A stretch of DNA of 36,114 bases from Mastigocoleus sp. MO_188.B34 (GTDB lineage Bacteria; Cyanobacteriota; Cyanobacteriia; Cyanobacteriales; Nostocaceae). The DNA is taken from NCBI RefSeq assembly GCF_030065675.1, contig NZ_JASJDK010000051.1, positions 1 through 36,114 of the forward strand. The letters run 5' to 3'. Numbering within the stretch: the first letter of the stretch is position 1; each line of letters begins with the position of its first letter. The position numbers and the translations under genes were made by a program. Positions 17,848 through 26,700 of this stretch are shown piece after piece. The notes beneath the pieces were generated by a model that ran no database searches, was not told the origin of the DNA, and saw only the letters and a program-made list of their open reading frames with translations.

Positions 17848-19557
17848 TTAGTAGTGATTGCCAGCTTTACGATGATAAATAGCTGTTACAGCATCTTTCT
17901 TAAGTAACTTACCGCTTTCTACCGTAGCGTATATCACCCAGTGGTCGCCGCATTCTAAGCGTTTTTCTACTAAACATTCCAAATAAGCCAATGCATCAGT
18001 AAGTATGAGACAACCATTATCGGCAGTTGTGGTAGAAAAATTGGCAAATCTATCTTCTCCTGGAGCAAAAGATTTGCGGAAATGCTTCATGTACTCCTGA
18101 TGATTTCCCTCTGGGAGGATATTTAAAACGAACTTGCTTCCAGAGTGCATTAAACTCTCAATTGCTCTGTCCTTAGCAACTGCAACACTGATACCTGGTG
18201 GATTAAAAGTCGCCTGTGAAACCCAAGCCCCTAACATTCCAGTAGAAACATCACCTTGTTTGGCTGTTAAAACACATACAGAACCAACTATTCTACCCAT
18301 CGCCTGTTCTGTTGGAGTTGCTGCTGGTTGTGGTAAGCGTAACTTTCTGGCTTTCTTTAAAGTTTGGGCAAAGTCTGTGGCAATTTCCTCACATTCTTTG
18401 AGGGTAACATCTGAAGGTTTAAACTTAGCCTTGAAAGTTTCAAATCCAAACCGATAGCCAGCATCTCTTAGTTTTCCTTCAATTAAATCAAAGGCTTCAC
18501 CACTCCAACCATAGGAACCAAATACTCCCGCAAGTTTACTGGTGTCACTAAGAGAAAGTACAATTCCTAATGCTGTATGAATTGGTGTGGGAGCATTACC
18601 ACCAATAGTAGGAGAACCAATTAAAAAGCCCTCACTTTTATCTAAAGCTGCCTTGATCTCTTCAGGTGTAGCAAATTCACAATTGATGGATTCCACAGCA
18701 ACCCCACCTTTAGTCAAACCAAGTCCCATTGCTTGAGCTAAAGTTGCTGTATTACCATAGGCAGAAGCGTAAAGTAAAGCAACAGTTATCTCTCGTTCGG
18801 TTTGAGAACGACTCCATTCTTCGTAGGCATTAGTGAGTTCAATTAAACCATAGCGTATCAATGGTCCATGACCCGTAGCATACATTCTTGCTTGCAACTC
18901 AGAGAGTTTTTCCAGTGCAGCCTGTACGTGGGTAGCACTAGGAGCCATCAGGCAATCATAGTAATAGCGCTGGTCATCTTTGAGAGCATCCCAATGCTCG
19001 TCAAAGATGTCGTCGCTGCAGATATGAGTACTAAATAACTTATCGGTAAAAAGAATTTGAGTTTGTTGGTCGTAGGAACAAAGTCCCGCAGGCCATCTCG
19101 GACTGGGTGTGGGGATGAATTTTAAATGATGACCTTTACCTAAATCTAAGGTTTCTTTTCCCCGCATGGTCATAATTTTTATTTCTTGCTCGGGAAAAGT
19201 ATTACGCAAGTCTGTTGCAGCTGGAAGGGCACAAACAAAAGTGATTTGGGGTGCTAGTTGTTGAAGTGCTTTGAGAGTAGCAACACGATTCGGGCTAAAA
19301 TGACCCAAAATAATGTAATCTAACTGGCTCAAATTGAGGCATTGTTGCAGTGCTTTGAGATAAACTTCCGTAAATGTATCGGCTGGCGGATCGACAATAG
19401 CAACTTTATCGCCTGTAATCAAATAAGAATTAACGGTGGTGCCGCGAGCTAAGGCATATTCAATTTCAAATCGCAGACGCGTCCAACTACGTGATCGCAA
19501 TACGGTAGTACCGGTAGCAATGGGCAAAATCTGAACATCGCGGAGATTTTCGCTCAT
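17848..19557 (-). CDS. flv1: Flavodiiron protein Flv1 (degenerate metal ligands)
   Basis: A 569-residue class C flavodiiron protein: metallo-beta-lactamase-like domain, flavodoxin domain (about 265-405, starting VALLYASAYGNTATLA) and a C-terminal flavin reductase domain (from about 425). Such proteins reduce oxygen to water without radicals, taking electrons from photosystem I, as Flv1/Flv3 partners. The usual H-x-E-x-D-H ligands read H86-F-S-P-N-R91, the next His is Arg154 and the bridging Asp is Lys173, as in known Flv1/Flv2 subunits that lack a standard diiron site. The start was set at the ATG before SENLRDVQ; the longer frame starts at TTG. It follows flv3 on the same strand, the order of the heterocyst flv3B-flv1B pair of Nostoc (from memory), so the B-type is likely. 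Confidence 0.93.
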   Translation of the reverse strand: MSENLRDVQILPIATGTTVLRSRSWTRLRFEIEYALARGTTVNSYLITGDKVAIVDPPADTFTEVYLKALQQCLNLSQLDYIILGHFSPNRVATLKALQQLAPQITFVCALPAATDLRNTFPEQEIKIMTMRGKETLDLGKGHHLKFIPTPSPRWPAGLCSYDQQTQILFTDKLFSTHICSDDIFDEHWDALKDDQRYYYDCLMAPSATHVQAALEKLSELQARMYATGHGPLIRYGLIELTNAYEEWSRSQTEREITVALLYASAYGNTATLAQAMGLGLTKGGVAVESINCEFATPEEIKAALDKSEGFLIGSPTIGGNAPTPIHTALGIVLSLSDTSKLAGVFGSYGWSGEAFDLIEGKLRDAGYRFGFETFKAKFKPSDVTLKECEEIATDFAQTLKKARKLRLPQPAATPTEQAMGRIVGSVCVLTAKQGDVSTGMLGAWVSQATFNPPGISVAVAKDRAIESLMHSGSKFVLNILPEGNHQEYMKHFRKSFAPGEDRFANFSTTTADNGCLILTDALAYLECLVEKRLECGDHWVIYATVESGKLLKKDAVTAIYHRKAGNHY

Positions 19558-20203
19558 AGGTTTTGGGTGGATGAGATGTGAGCAAATTAAATTCAAATAA
19601 TGTGAAAAATGGGAAAACAGATAAATTCCCTATTTTCTGAGGTTTATCCCAATATTTCTTATGGGGAGTCTGGGACAAATAAAAAAATTTGTGCAACAGG
19701 GTGTTTGGAAAGAATGAAAGTCTCAGGACTTGTATGGTTACTTTGCACAAAGTGTTAGCACCAAGATTAAAAAGTCTCAATAATCTACCTTCTAAAAGTA
19801 TTCGATCTCGATAAAAAGTATGCAAAGTTACATTGCATCTAATACTAAGTTAGGTAGAATACAATCTTGAAATAATGGCAGAATAAAACCCTGAAATTTC
19901 CTTGAGACACGGCTTGCCGTGTCTCTAGATTTTAGTGTGTATTTAAACTTCAGGGTGACTAATAAAATTAACTAGTAGTATCTGTCACATCAAGTTGATA
20001 TGTTTTGGAATCGGAACAATTTTGTTCTTTTATCCTAGTTTTTTCCTGAGAAGACTTGCTATCAACTCTAAGTGCATTTGTTTGCTTGGAGGTTTTTTTA
20101 TTTGCTTGAGATTTATTCTAGAAGAAAAAGATTGTAGAAAAAATCTTCCAAGAATTGATGAGTGAAAATTAACTCAAGCAAAATTTAGTTTGATTTACTG
20201 TTT
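19558..20203. other. 646-bp spacer between flv3 and flv1
   Basis: Holds the nested hairpins at 19888-19956 and otherwise AT-rich sequence. The length suggests that flv1 may have its own promoter instead of simply being read through from flv3. I see no gene; a minus-strand frame reaching 19825 overlaps flv1 and looks spurious. Confidence 0.6.
19888..19956. repeat. Nested stem-loops in the flv3-flv1 spacer
   Basis: Inner stem gagacacgg/ccgtgtctc (19904-19912 with 19917-19925, loop cttg). Outer arms accctgaa/ttcagggt (19888-19895 with 19949-19956). The inner part resembles the dispersed gagac...gtctc palindromes of heterocystous cyanobacteria. In transcript it could slow or end transcription between the two genes. 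Confidence 0.75.
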
Positions 20204-21922
20204 TTAGTAATAGTTACCAACTTTGCGATGACGAACAGCTGTTAAACCTTCAGCATTAGAAACGCGTCCCTGTTGGGCAGTACAGTATAAAATCCAGTGG
20301 TCGCTACACTCCAAAGCACTTTTTACTTCACACTCCATATATGCTAGCGCATCTGTGAGAATGGGAGAGCCATTTTTTGCTGTTTGAGTTTTAACTCCAG
20401 CAAAGCGATCGGAGCCAGGAAGTAAGCGCTTAAGAAAATGTTTTTTGAGTTCTTTGTAATTTCCTTCTTCAAGAACGTTCAGAACAAACTTATCGCCAAT
20501 TTGTAAAAAAGAGTCGATGGATCTATCTTTGGCAAGTGCAACAGTAAAACCAAGAGGTTGTAAACTAGCTTGAGCAACCCAAGATGCTAACATTGCAGCT
20601 TTTGCTTCACCTTTTTGAGCAGTTATGATATATAGCCCACTGCTGATTCTACCCAAAGCTTTTTCCATATTGACATCAAGGGATTTTACCTGCTTGATGT
20701 TACGCTCGCGCACGAGTAATTGCCCGATGTCAGTACCCGATTCTTCACACAGCTTAAATGTTGTTTTATCAGGTGCTTCTTTAATTCTAATTGCCTCGAA
20801 GGCTTCGCGAACCCCAAGTTCAATGAATTTTCTCCGCAGGGTATCTATGGGTTCATCATCACCACCATAGGATTCAAACAGTCCAAAAACTTGTTTTGAT
20901 TTTGCCACTGCAAGTAGGGAACTAATAGCTGCTTGGGCTGTAACATTAGAAGTCGGTGGCATACCAATGATAATACCAGCAGCCCTACTTGACAGTTCTT
21001 GAACTTCTTGGACTTCTGCTGAGGTAATATCAACAATTTCTACCCCTATGCCGGTTTTTTGGATGCCATGGGCAATTGATTGTACCAAGCGATCACTGTA
21101 ACCGTAATCGGAAACGTAGAACAAAGCAACAATAGTTTCTGAAGTTGCTTGTTTTTGACTCCAGCTTTGATAGCACTCCCTTAGAACATCCAAATTATGA
21201 TAAAGTAAGGGGCCATGACCATTAGCAATGATGTGAATATTACCCAAGTCACCCATTCTTTTCATTGCATTAAGTAAAGAGCGAGCATTTGGACCCATGA
21301 GGCAATCATAATAAAATCTAAAATCAGGTTCGATAGCCTCTAAATTAACATCGAAGGTATCATCACTACAGTAATGCATCCCAAAGGCATCACAAGTGTA
21401 GAGAACTTGGGTTTTGCGATCGTAGCTAAAAATTGTATCGGGCCAATGTAAATTAGGGGCACTAACAAATTCAATTTCATGTCCTTGACCTAAATCAACA
21501 AGGTCGCCACTTTTAACAATACGTTTAGAAAAGGGATCGTGGACTAAATTTTCTAGGAATTGTAGTGCAACTTTTGACGCTAAAACTGTGGCTCTAGGAG
21601 CCAATTGCAACACATCTTCTACTAAACCACTATGGTCAGGTTCAGTATGACTGACGATGATATAGTCAATCGCTTTTGGATTAACTAACCCTTTAAGAGT
21701 ATCTAAATACAGATCGCGAAATTTTTGATGTGAAGTATCAACCAAGGCGATTCGATCGCCTTTAATGAGATATGAATTATAGGTTGTACCATTTTGCAGT
21801 CCAAACTCAATATCAAAACGATCACGGTCCCAATCAAGAGAACGGATAGCTGTTGTATTAGGAGCTATATCAATAGTTTGAATTGTCAATCGATTTTGGG
21901 CATTCCCTGTGAGCGCTACCAT
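20204..21922 (-). CDS. flv3: Flavodiiron protein Flv3 (complete metal ligands)
   Basis: A 572-residue class C flavodiiron protein and expected partner of the neighbouring Flv1 in oxygen photoreduction. The metallo-beta-lactamase domain keeps the diiron ligands: H92-T-E94-P-D96-H97 (HTEPDHSG), His159 (HWPDT), Asp178 (CDAFGMHY) and the later His in ANGHGPLL. The flavodoxin domain begins near VALFYVSDYGYSDRLV and a flavin reductase domain fills the C-terminus (VALAKDRSIDSF). Start is an ATG; no clear ribosome binding site. It is the upstream gene of the pair, 646 bases before flv1. Adjacency and order fit the heterocyst-specific flv3B-flv1B pair, which helps keep heterocysts micro-oxic; a vegetative A-type cannot be excluded from sequence alone. 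Confidence 0.94.
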   Translation of the reverse strand: MVALTGNAQNRLTIQTIDIAPNTTAIRSLDWDRDRFDIEFGLQNGTTYNSYLIKGDRIALVDTSHQKFRDLYLDTLKGLVNPKAIDYIIVSHTEPDHSGLVEDVLQLAPRATVLASKVALQFLENLVHDPFSKRIVKSGDLVDLGQGHEIEFVSAPNLHWPDTIFSYDRKTQVLYTCDAFGMHYCSDDTFDVNLEAIEPDFRFYYDCLMGPNARSLLNAMKRMGDLGNIHIIANGHGPLLYHNLDVLRECYQSWSQKQATSETIVALFYVSDYGYSDRLVQSIAHGIQKTGIGVEIVDITSAEVQEVQELSSRAAGIIIGMPPTSNVTAQAAISSLLAVAKSKQVFGLFESYGGDDEPIDTLRRKFIELGVREAFEAIRIKEAPDKTTFKLCEESGTDIGQLLVRERNIKQVKSLDVNMEKALGRISSGLYIITAQKGEAKAAMLASWVAQASLQPLGFTVALAKDRSIDSFLQIGDKFVLNVLEEGNYKELKKHFLKRLLPGSDRFAGVKTQTAKNGSPILTDALAYMECEVKSALECSDHWILYCTAQQGRVSNAEGLTAVRHRKVGNYY

Positions 21923-22113
21923 CAGCCATCTCCAAGCACAAAAATTTTGTTATTTTTTCTCTCTTCATTGTGCTCGTAAAATATTCTTTAAGTTGTTATT
22001 GGCTTTATTTTGGTTGAAACTCTAAATGTATAATTTAGATCGTTTTTTAGGGATTAGGGATTAGCGATTGGGACAATTCTTTATTTCTAATTCCTAATCT
22101 CCAATCTCAAACA

Positions 22114-22785
22114 TCAAAAACGCTCAATATACCTGCCAGACACCCAAACATAGCCACCATCTGGACCATCAATTCTGTACCAACCATTTTGGGCTCTCTC
22201 ATAAAGAGTTACCCTTGTTCCTCTGGGTATACTTGTAACACGAAGGTAATTTGTTCCTGGACCTCGGCGAAGATTGAGTCTGCTAGCTGTGACCCTTCCA
22301 TTACCAATTGGTATCTCCTCACCACCAACATTTTCCAAATCCAAATCCATATCTTCTAAAGTCTGAGAACCAGCAATTCCATCAACTAATAAATCGTTAT
22401 CGCGCTGATAGTTTCTGACTGCTCCTTCAGTTCTTGAACCGTAGTAACCTGTTGGATTCCCATCCAAGTAACCGTCTTCTATGAGCCTGTTTTGCAGTAC
22501 AACTACAGAAGAACCTCTCGAACCCCTTCTGAGTACCAAAGCTTGTGCTGTACCTGCAAAGCCAATTAAAGAGACAATTACTAATAAAGATACCAACCTT
22601 ATCCATGGGGAATTAGAGGTATTCTTAAACCATCTAAATGTATCGAATTCTGCTGATTCCAAAATTTTGACTTTATCAGAGCTTTCAGAATCAAAGTCAA
22701 CCATTCGCTTGTTATCACGATTTTCGTTGTACAAGGAACGAAAAGCAAATGGGTTTATTGCTCCATCTCTATAAATTGATAACAT
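22114..22785 (-). CDS. Membrane-anchored PGBD plus SH3b protein
   Basis: A 223-residue envelope protein. It has a charged N-terminal cytoplasmic stretch of about 60 residues, one hydrophobic segment (about 63-84, LVSLLVIVSLIGFAGTAQA, ending in a possible AQA cleavage site), a PGBD_1 domain (about 87-147, LQNRLIEDGYLDG...YGSRTEGAVRNYQ) and a bacterial SH3 domain (about 163-222, LNLRRGPGTNYLRV...YVWVSGRYI). Both domains bind peptidoglycan in other proteins; no hydrolase domain is present, so it may be a wall anchor or adaptor. The long N-terminus before the membrane segment is unusual for a simple signal peptide. A strong ribosome binding site supports the start. It is upstream of nothing obviously related. 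Confidence 0.87.
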   Translation of the reverse strand: MLSIYRDGAINPFAFRSLYNENRDNKRMVDFDSESSDKVKILESAEFDTFRWFKNTSNSPWIRLVSLLVIVSLIGFAGTAQALVLRRGSRGSSVVVLQNRLIEDGYLDGNPTGYYGSRTEGAVRNYQRDNDLLVDGIAGSQTLEDMDLDLENVGGEEIPIGNGRVTASRLNLRRGPGTNYLRVTSIPRGTRVTLYERAQNGWYRIDGPDGGYVWVSGRYIERF

Positions 22786-22799
22786 ATTTCCTCCAACAC
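22783..22799 (-). promoter_or_regulatory. Strong ribosome binding site of the PGBD-SH3b gene
   Basis: On the minus strand GGAGGAAAT directly precedes the ATG, with about four bases between GGAGG and the start. It is the best Shine-Dalgarno match in the window and supports the long N-terminus. Confidence 0.8.
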
Positions 22800-23214
22800 A
22801 ATAATAGAATGTTGGTTATACACCTGTATTGTGGGTATATGTATATTTTTACATATTAGGTAGTAATACTCAGTATAGATATACTTAAATAGAAAATAAA
22901 ATTTACATTCTAAGTAAGTAGGCAAGAAAAAAGTAAAATATGTAAAGAAATATAAAAGACTCGTGTTTGGCTCTTAGTAATGCTTTAGCGCTAAAGCGCT
23001 ATTACAAACAAGTTATGATTTTTCTTACTAACCTATTTAATTAAGGTTTGCTGTTCACGGCTTACACGCATTCCTTAGGGAATAAACGGAAGGTAGTTTT
23101 TGCTCCTAATTAAAATAAAGCATTGAAAATAAAATTTAGATAATTTAATTATATTTTTGAGATAATATTTAATTTATAAATATTAATCTTTTGGATAAAA
23201 TTCCTAACATATAG
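22786..23214. other. 429-bp AT-rich spacer with palindrome
   Basis: No gene seen. It contains the perfect 16-base palindrome gctttagcgctaaagc at 22982-22997. The promoter of the PGBD-SH3b gene must lie at the left. Confidence 0.6.
22982..22997. repeat. 16-bp perfect palindrome
   Basis: gctttagcgctaaagc is its own reverse complement. Sequences like this recur in Nostocales genomes (from memory). Position, about 200 bases from either gene, suggests a dispersed repeat and not an operator. Confidence 0.7.
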
Positions 23215-23670
23215 CTAACTGTATTTTGCGATCGCTTCACTAATAAATTGTTGCCAAATATCATTGGGTATCCAAATTCTATGTAAGTCTTTTTCAGCAT
23301 CTTCTTGAGTTATCCCTTGATACAAGTAACGAAAAAGATACATAAAAATAGAAACTCTTTTATTGGCAATACAATGGACAAACACTTTCTTATCGCTGTT
23401 AGCTTGCATCACACTTGCAAACTTTGAAAATTCAGTAATTTCTAGTTTATCCCAAATCACAGGAATATGAATATATTCCATTCCTAAAGAATTAACTAAT
23501 TGCTTTTCATTTGATAAAGCCCCTGAAGAACTTATGAGACCAAGATTGATAACTACTTGGTAACCAGAATTTTTGACTACAGAAAATTGTTCTTCTTTTG
23601 GTTGTCCGGAAGTAGCGATTAAATTGGATATTTGTAAAAAATTATAAATACTTTCTATTTGTTTGCCCAT
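23215..23670 (-). CDS. Small DSP-like (tyrosine phosphatase family) protein
   Basis: A 151-residue protein of the dual-specificity/tyrosine-phosphatase-like fold. The start LQISNLIATSGQPKEEQF matches the family opening (NLITSGQP type), and the P-loop is VHCIANKRVS with Cys100 and Arg105. The Cys-to-Arg spacing is four residues, as in other small bacterial members of this group, instead of the five of classical phosphatases, so it need not be inactive. The general-acid candidate is Asp74 in VIWDKL. The substrate is unknown. It lies between the PGBD-SH3b gene and the large TPR-CHAT gene on the same strand, 117 bases past the CHAT stop, so co-transcription with CHAT is possible. A 20-base palindrome abuts the start codon. 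Confidence 0.8.
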   Translation of the reverse strand: MGKQIESIYNFLQISNLIATSGQPKEEQFSVVKNSGYQVVINLGLISSSGALSNEKQLVNSLGMEYIHIPVIWDKLEITEFSKFASVMQANSDKKVFVHCIANKRVSIFMYLFRYLYQGITQEDAEKDLHRIWIPNDIWQQFISEAIAKYS

Positions 23671-23690
23671 AAATACAAATATTTGTATTT
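23671..23690. promoter_or_regulatory. 20-bp perfect palindrome abutting the phosphatase start
   Basis: aaatacaaatatttgtattt is its own reverse complement and lies immediately upstream of the phosphatase ATG (23668-23670). It occupies the place of the ribosome binding site, so it could be an operator or an RNA hairpin covering the start. AT-rich sequence makes chance symmetry less unlikely, but 20 of 20 is notable. Confidence 0.5.
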
Positions 23691-23786
23691 TGTATATTTT
23701 CGTGCATTTTTCAATCAGAGAAATTAAAAAATTTTGCTTAAAGAAGGAATAGGGAACAACAAATCAAGAATATTTCAACTACAATC

Positions 23787-26700
23787 CTATAGCTGACCAG
23801 CAATAATAAATCCTGCCCAATAATAAGGATGACTATAGAGTTTCTTGTAGGGAGTAATCTTACTAGTTTTATATTGTAAAGTTGCCAAATGTGCCCTAAT
23901 TCTTAATCCTTCCACTGGAAGTTTATTTAATAAATCTTGGTACCATCTATTTACTTCTAAAGCTGTAACATTTTGCAACCATTGTGTAGTTTCAGCTAAA
24001 GCCCTTGGTGCTGATTTTCCAGCTTTGATCCTGCGATAAAATTCTATCATTACTAAGGCTGTTGCTGCAGATTCTACAACCCACAAACTACTAACAATAT
24101 TTGTAACCCCCTGGCAAAGGAAAGTGTTGACAAAACCAACATATTCGTTGCTAATATTTTGCTTTCCATAGCTAGCAGTATCGCCAGCAGAAATTGTCAA
24201 TAGATTATATCTTTCCAAAGATTGATTGCGAATTTGAGCTAAGGTAATTTTATCTTCACCAGCTAATATTAATTCTGAATTTAAAGGATTAATTGCGCGG
24301 TCGATAGCATAACCAGCAAAGTGAAGTATATTATAACCGCCACATAAAGCATTTTCTACAGTTTGCTTGTTTGCTTCGACTCCCTCAATTCGAGTGGGAC
24401 GATGAAACATATTAGCGACTACTTCTGATTCCAGTTTGGCAAACTTCAGTGGTAAATATCCCGCACTATCAGGATTTTCAACGCTAAGTAATAGTTGCAT
24501 AGAACTATTTTGTTGAGGTTTTGATGCTAAGGACAAACCAACTTGAGCGCTGGGTAAATAACTGATGGTAAAGTTTCTATCTGTATTCGATACATCTTCA
24601 TCATCAGAGAAAGACATATCAAATAAACTGTGGAGTGGATACTTTTGTAAGTCGGAATGGGGTATTAAGATTACTTTTTCAATCCCCTGAAGCTCCTGCT
24701 CTATTGCTGGAACATTAAGAATATCCCTCAGTTTTAAGAGCTTTAACTCCATATCCGCTCGCCAAGAAGACTCTCGTTTATTGTGAGTTTCATCAGTATT
24801 GTTGGCGTAATTGTTGGCGTATTCCTGATATTGCTTTTGCCAATTAATTTGCCAATCTTCAAATTCTATTAGGCGTAGCATGGCTTCCCTTTGAGGAAAA
24901 TCATTAATTGCTTCGATATCCCTTGCTACTGGAGTGAAGATGAGCATTGGTTCCGAAGCTTTATCTTTAAGTACAAAGGTATGGATAGCACAAGGGCTAA
25001 TATGCCAGTAGACAATGGCAGTTTTTGCGTCTACCAATGTTTGAATTTCTTGATAGCTAGGAGAGATAATTTGCTTTTGCCAACCATATAAATGCCAATT
25101 TAAACAAGCATTTTTCCCGTGTTCGGCAATTTCTAAAGCTTGAACAAATTCTCCTAATTTAATTGATAAATCTACGCCATATTGCCACAAACTAACAAAT
25201 TGCAAAGCAAGCTGCTTTTTATTTTCTGGTGAACAAGATGATTCGTTAAGTAAGCTTTGCCATAATTCAATTGCTAATTCTTGTATTTTTTCTGCTGTAT
25301 CTCTTTGTCCAAGACACAACAACACTTTAATTTTATTTCGTAATACTTCTAGATGTAATTTGGGATAATTTGCTGCTGTTAAAGTTAAAATTGCTAAGTC
25401 GTATTCTTCTAGAGCTTTCTGCCAATAATAATGAGGTGTAGGATGTTTCTTCCCTTGCTCGTAATGGGCATTTCCTAAACCCAAATGTAGTCTACCCCAA
25501 CCTTCGGGATAACTGTCCTGACCTATATATTGCAATCCAGTTTCATAACTAGCTACCTTACCTACATAGCCACGTTTGTTCAGTTCTGAACTTACACTGG
25601 GAATTTTACTGAATAATTCAAATTGCCGATCGTAGGAACTGGAACTCCCGGCTGCTGTACCCCTACCAATCCAAGCTTCCCAATAATCAAGCTTGATTTC
25701 TAAAGTGCGATCGTAATGGGCGATTGCTTCTTCAAAATGCTGCAAGTTTGATAAAACAACAGCGCGATTGTACCAAGCCAGATAAAAATCTGGGTTAATT
25801 TCTATGGATTGATCGTAGGAAGCAAGGGCTTCATTATATTGTCCCAACTGTTCAAGTGCTACAGCGCGATTAAACCAAGCCAAATAAAAATCTGGTTTGA
25901 TTTGTATTGCCCGATCCCAGGCTTTAATTGCGTCAGCCCAGCGACTTAGTTTGAACAATACCACACCCCGATCTATCCAAACTTCATGGTAATTGGGTTC
26001 AATTTGTGAAGCTTTTTCGTAAGAAGCCAATGCTTCTGCTGTTTTTCCCATTTTATCCAAGGCATTTCCTCGGATGTACCAAACTTGCTCCGATAGCGGT
26101 TCTATTTCAATTGCTTTATCCAAACTAGCAATTGCGTCTTGCCAGCGGTTTAAATTCCACAGACCTACACCTCTGTTGTACCAGATTAAATGGGAGGCGG
26201 GATCGATTTCTAGGGCTTTATCAAAAGATGCGATCGCCCGAACATAATCCCCTTTTTCCAAAAGTGCTAATCCCCGACAGTACCAATTATCTTGGTCTTG
26301 GGGTTGTAAATTTACAGCCTGGTCGTAGCTTTCTATTGCTTCTGCTAAATGTCCTAATTGAACCAACGCTAAACCCCTACTGGACCAGGCTTCGTAGTAA
26401 TCGGGCTTGATTGTAATCGCTCGGTCAAAAGATGTTACAGCATCAGCGAACCCACCTAATTCTCCCAAGGTAATACCACGATTGTACCAACCTTTGTAAG
26501 CATCTTGTTTAATGGTTATTGCTTGGTCGTAAGACGCTAAGGCTGCAGCAAAATCTCCCAAGTGAAATAATGCTAAACCTCTATTAAACCAATATTCATA
26601 GACATCTGGCTTCATTGAGATCGCTTGGTCATAAGATGCCAATGCAGTCATCAAATCACCAGTTTTGGCTTGTCCCAAACCCTTATAAAACCATGCTTGA

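Noticed and set aside
19487-19825. 112-residue minus-strand frame overlapping the flv1 start
   Set aside because: It runs into flv1 in another frame, has low-complexity composition and no domain; treated as chance.
23365-23400. Phosphatase P-loop appears one residue short (CX4R instead of CX5R), suggesting an inactive enzyme
   Set aside because: Small bacterial DSP-like relatives are remembered with the same CX4R spacing, so inactivation is not supported.
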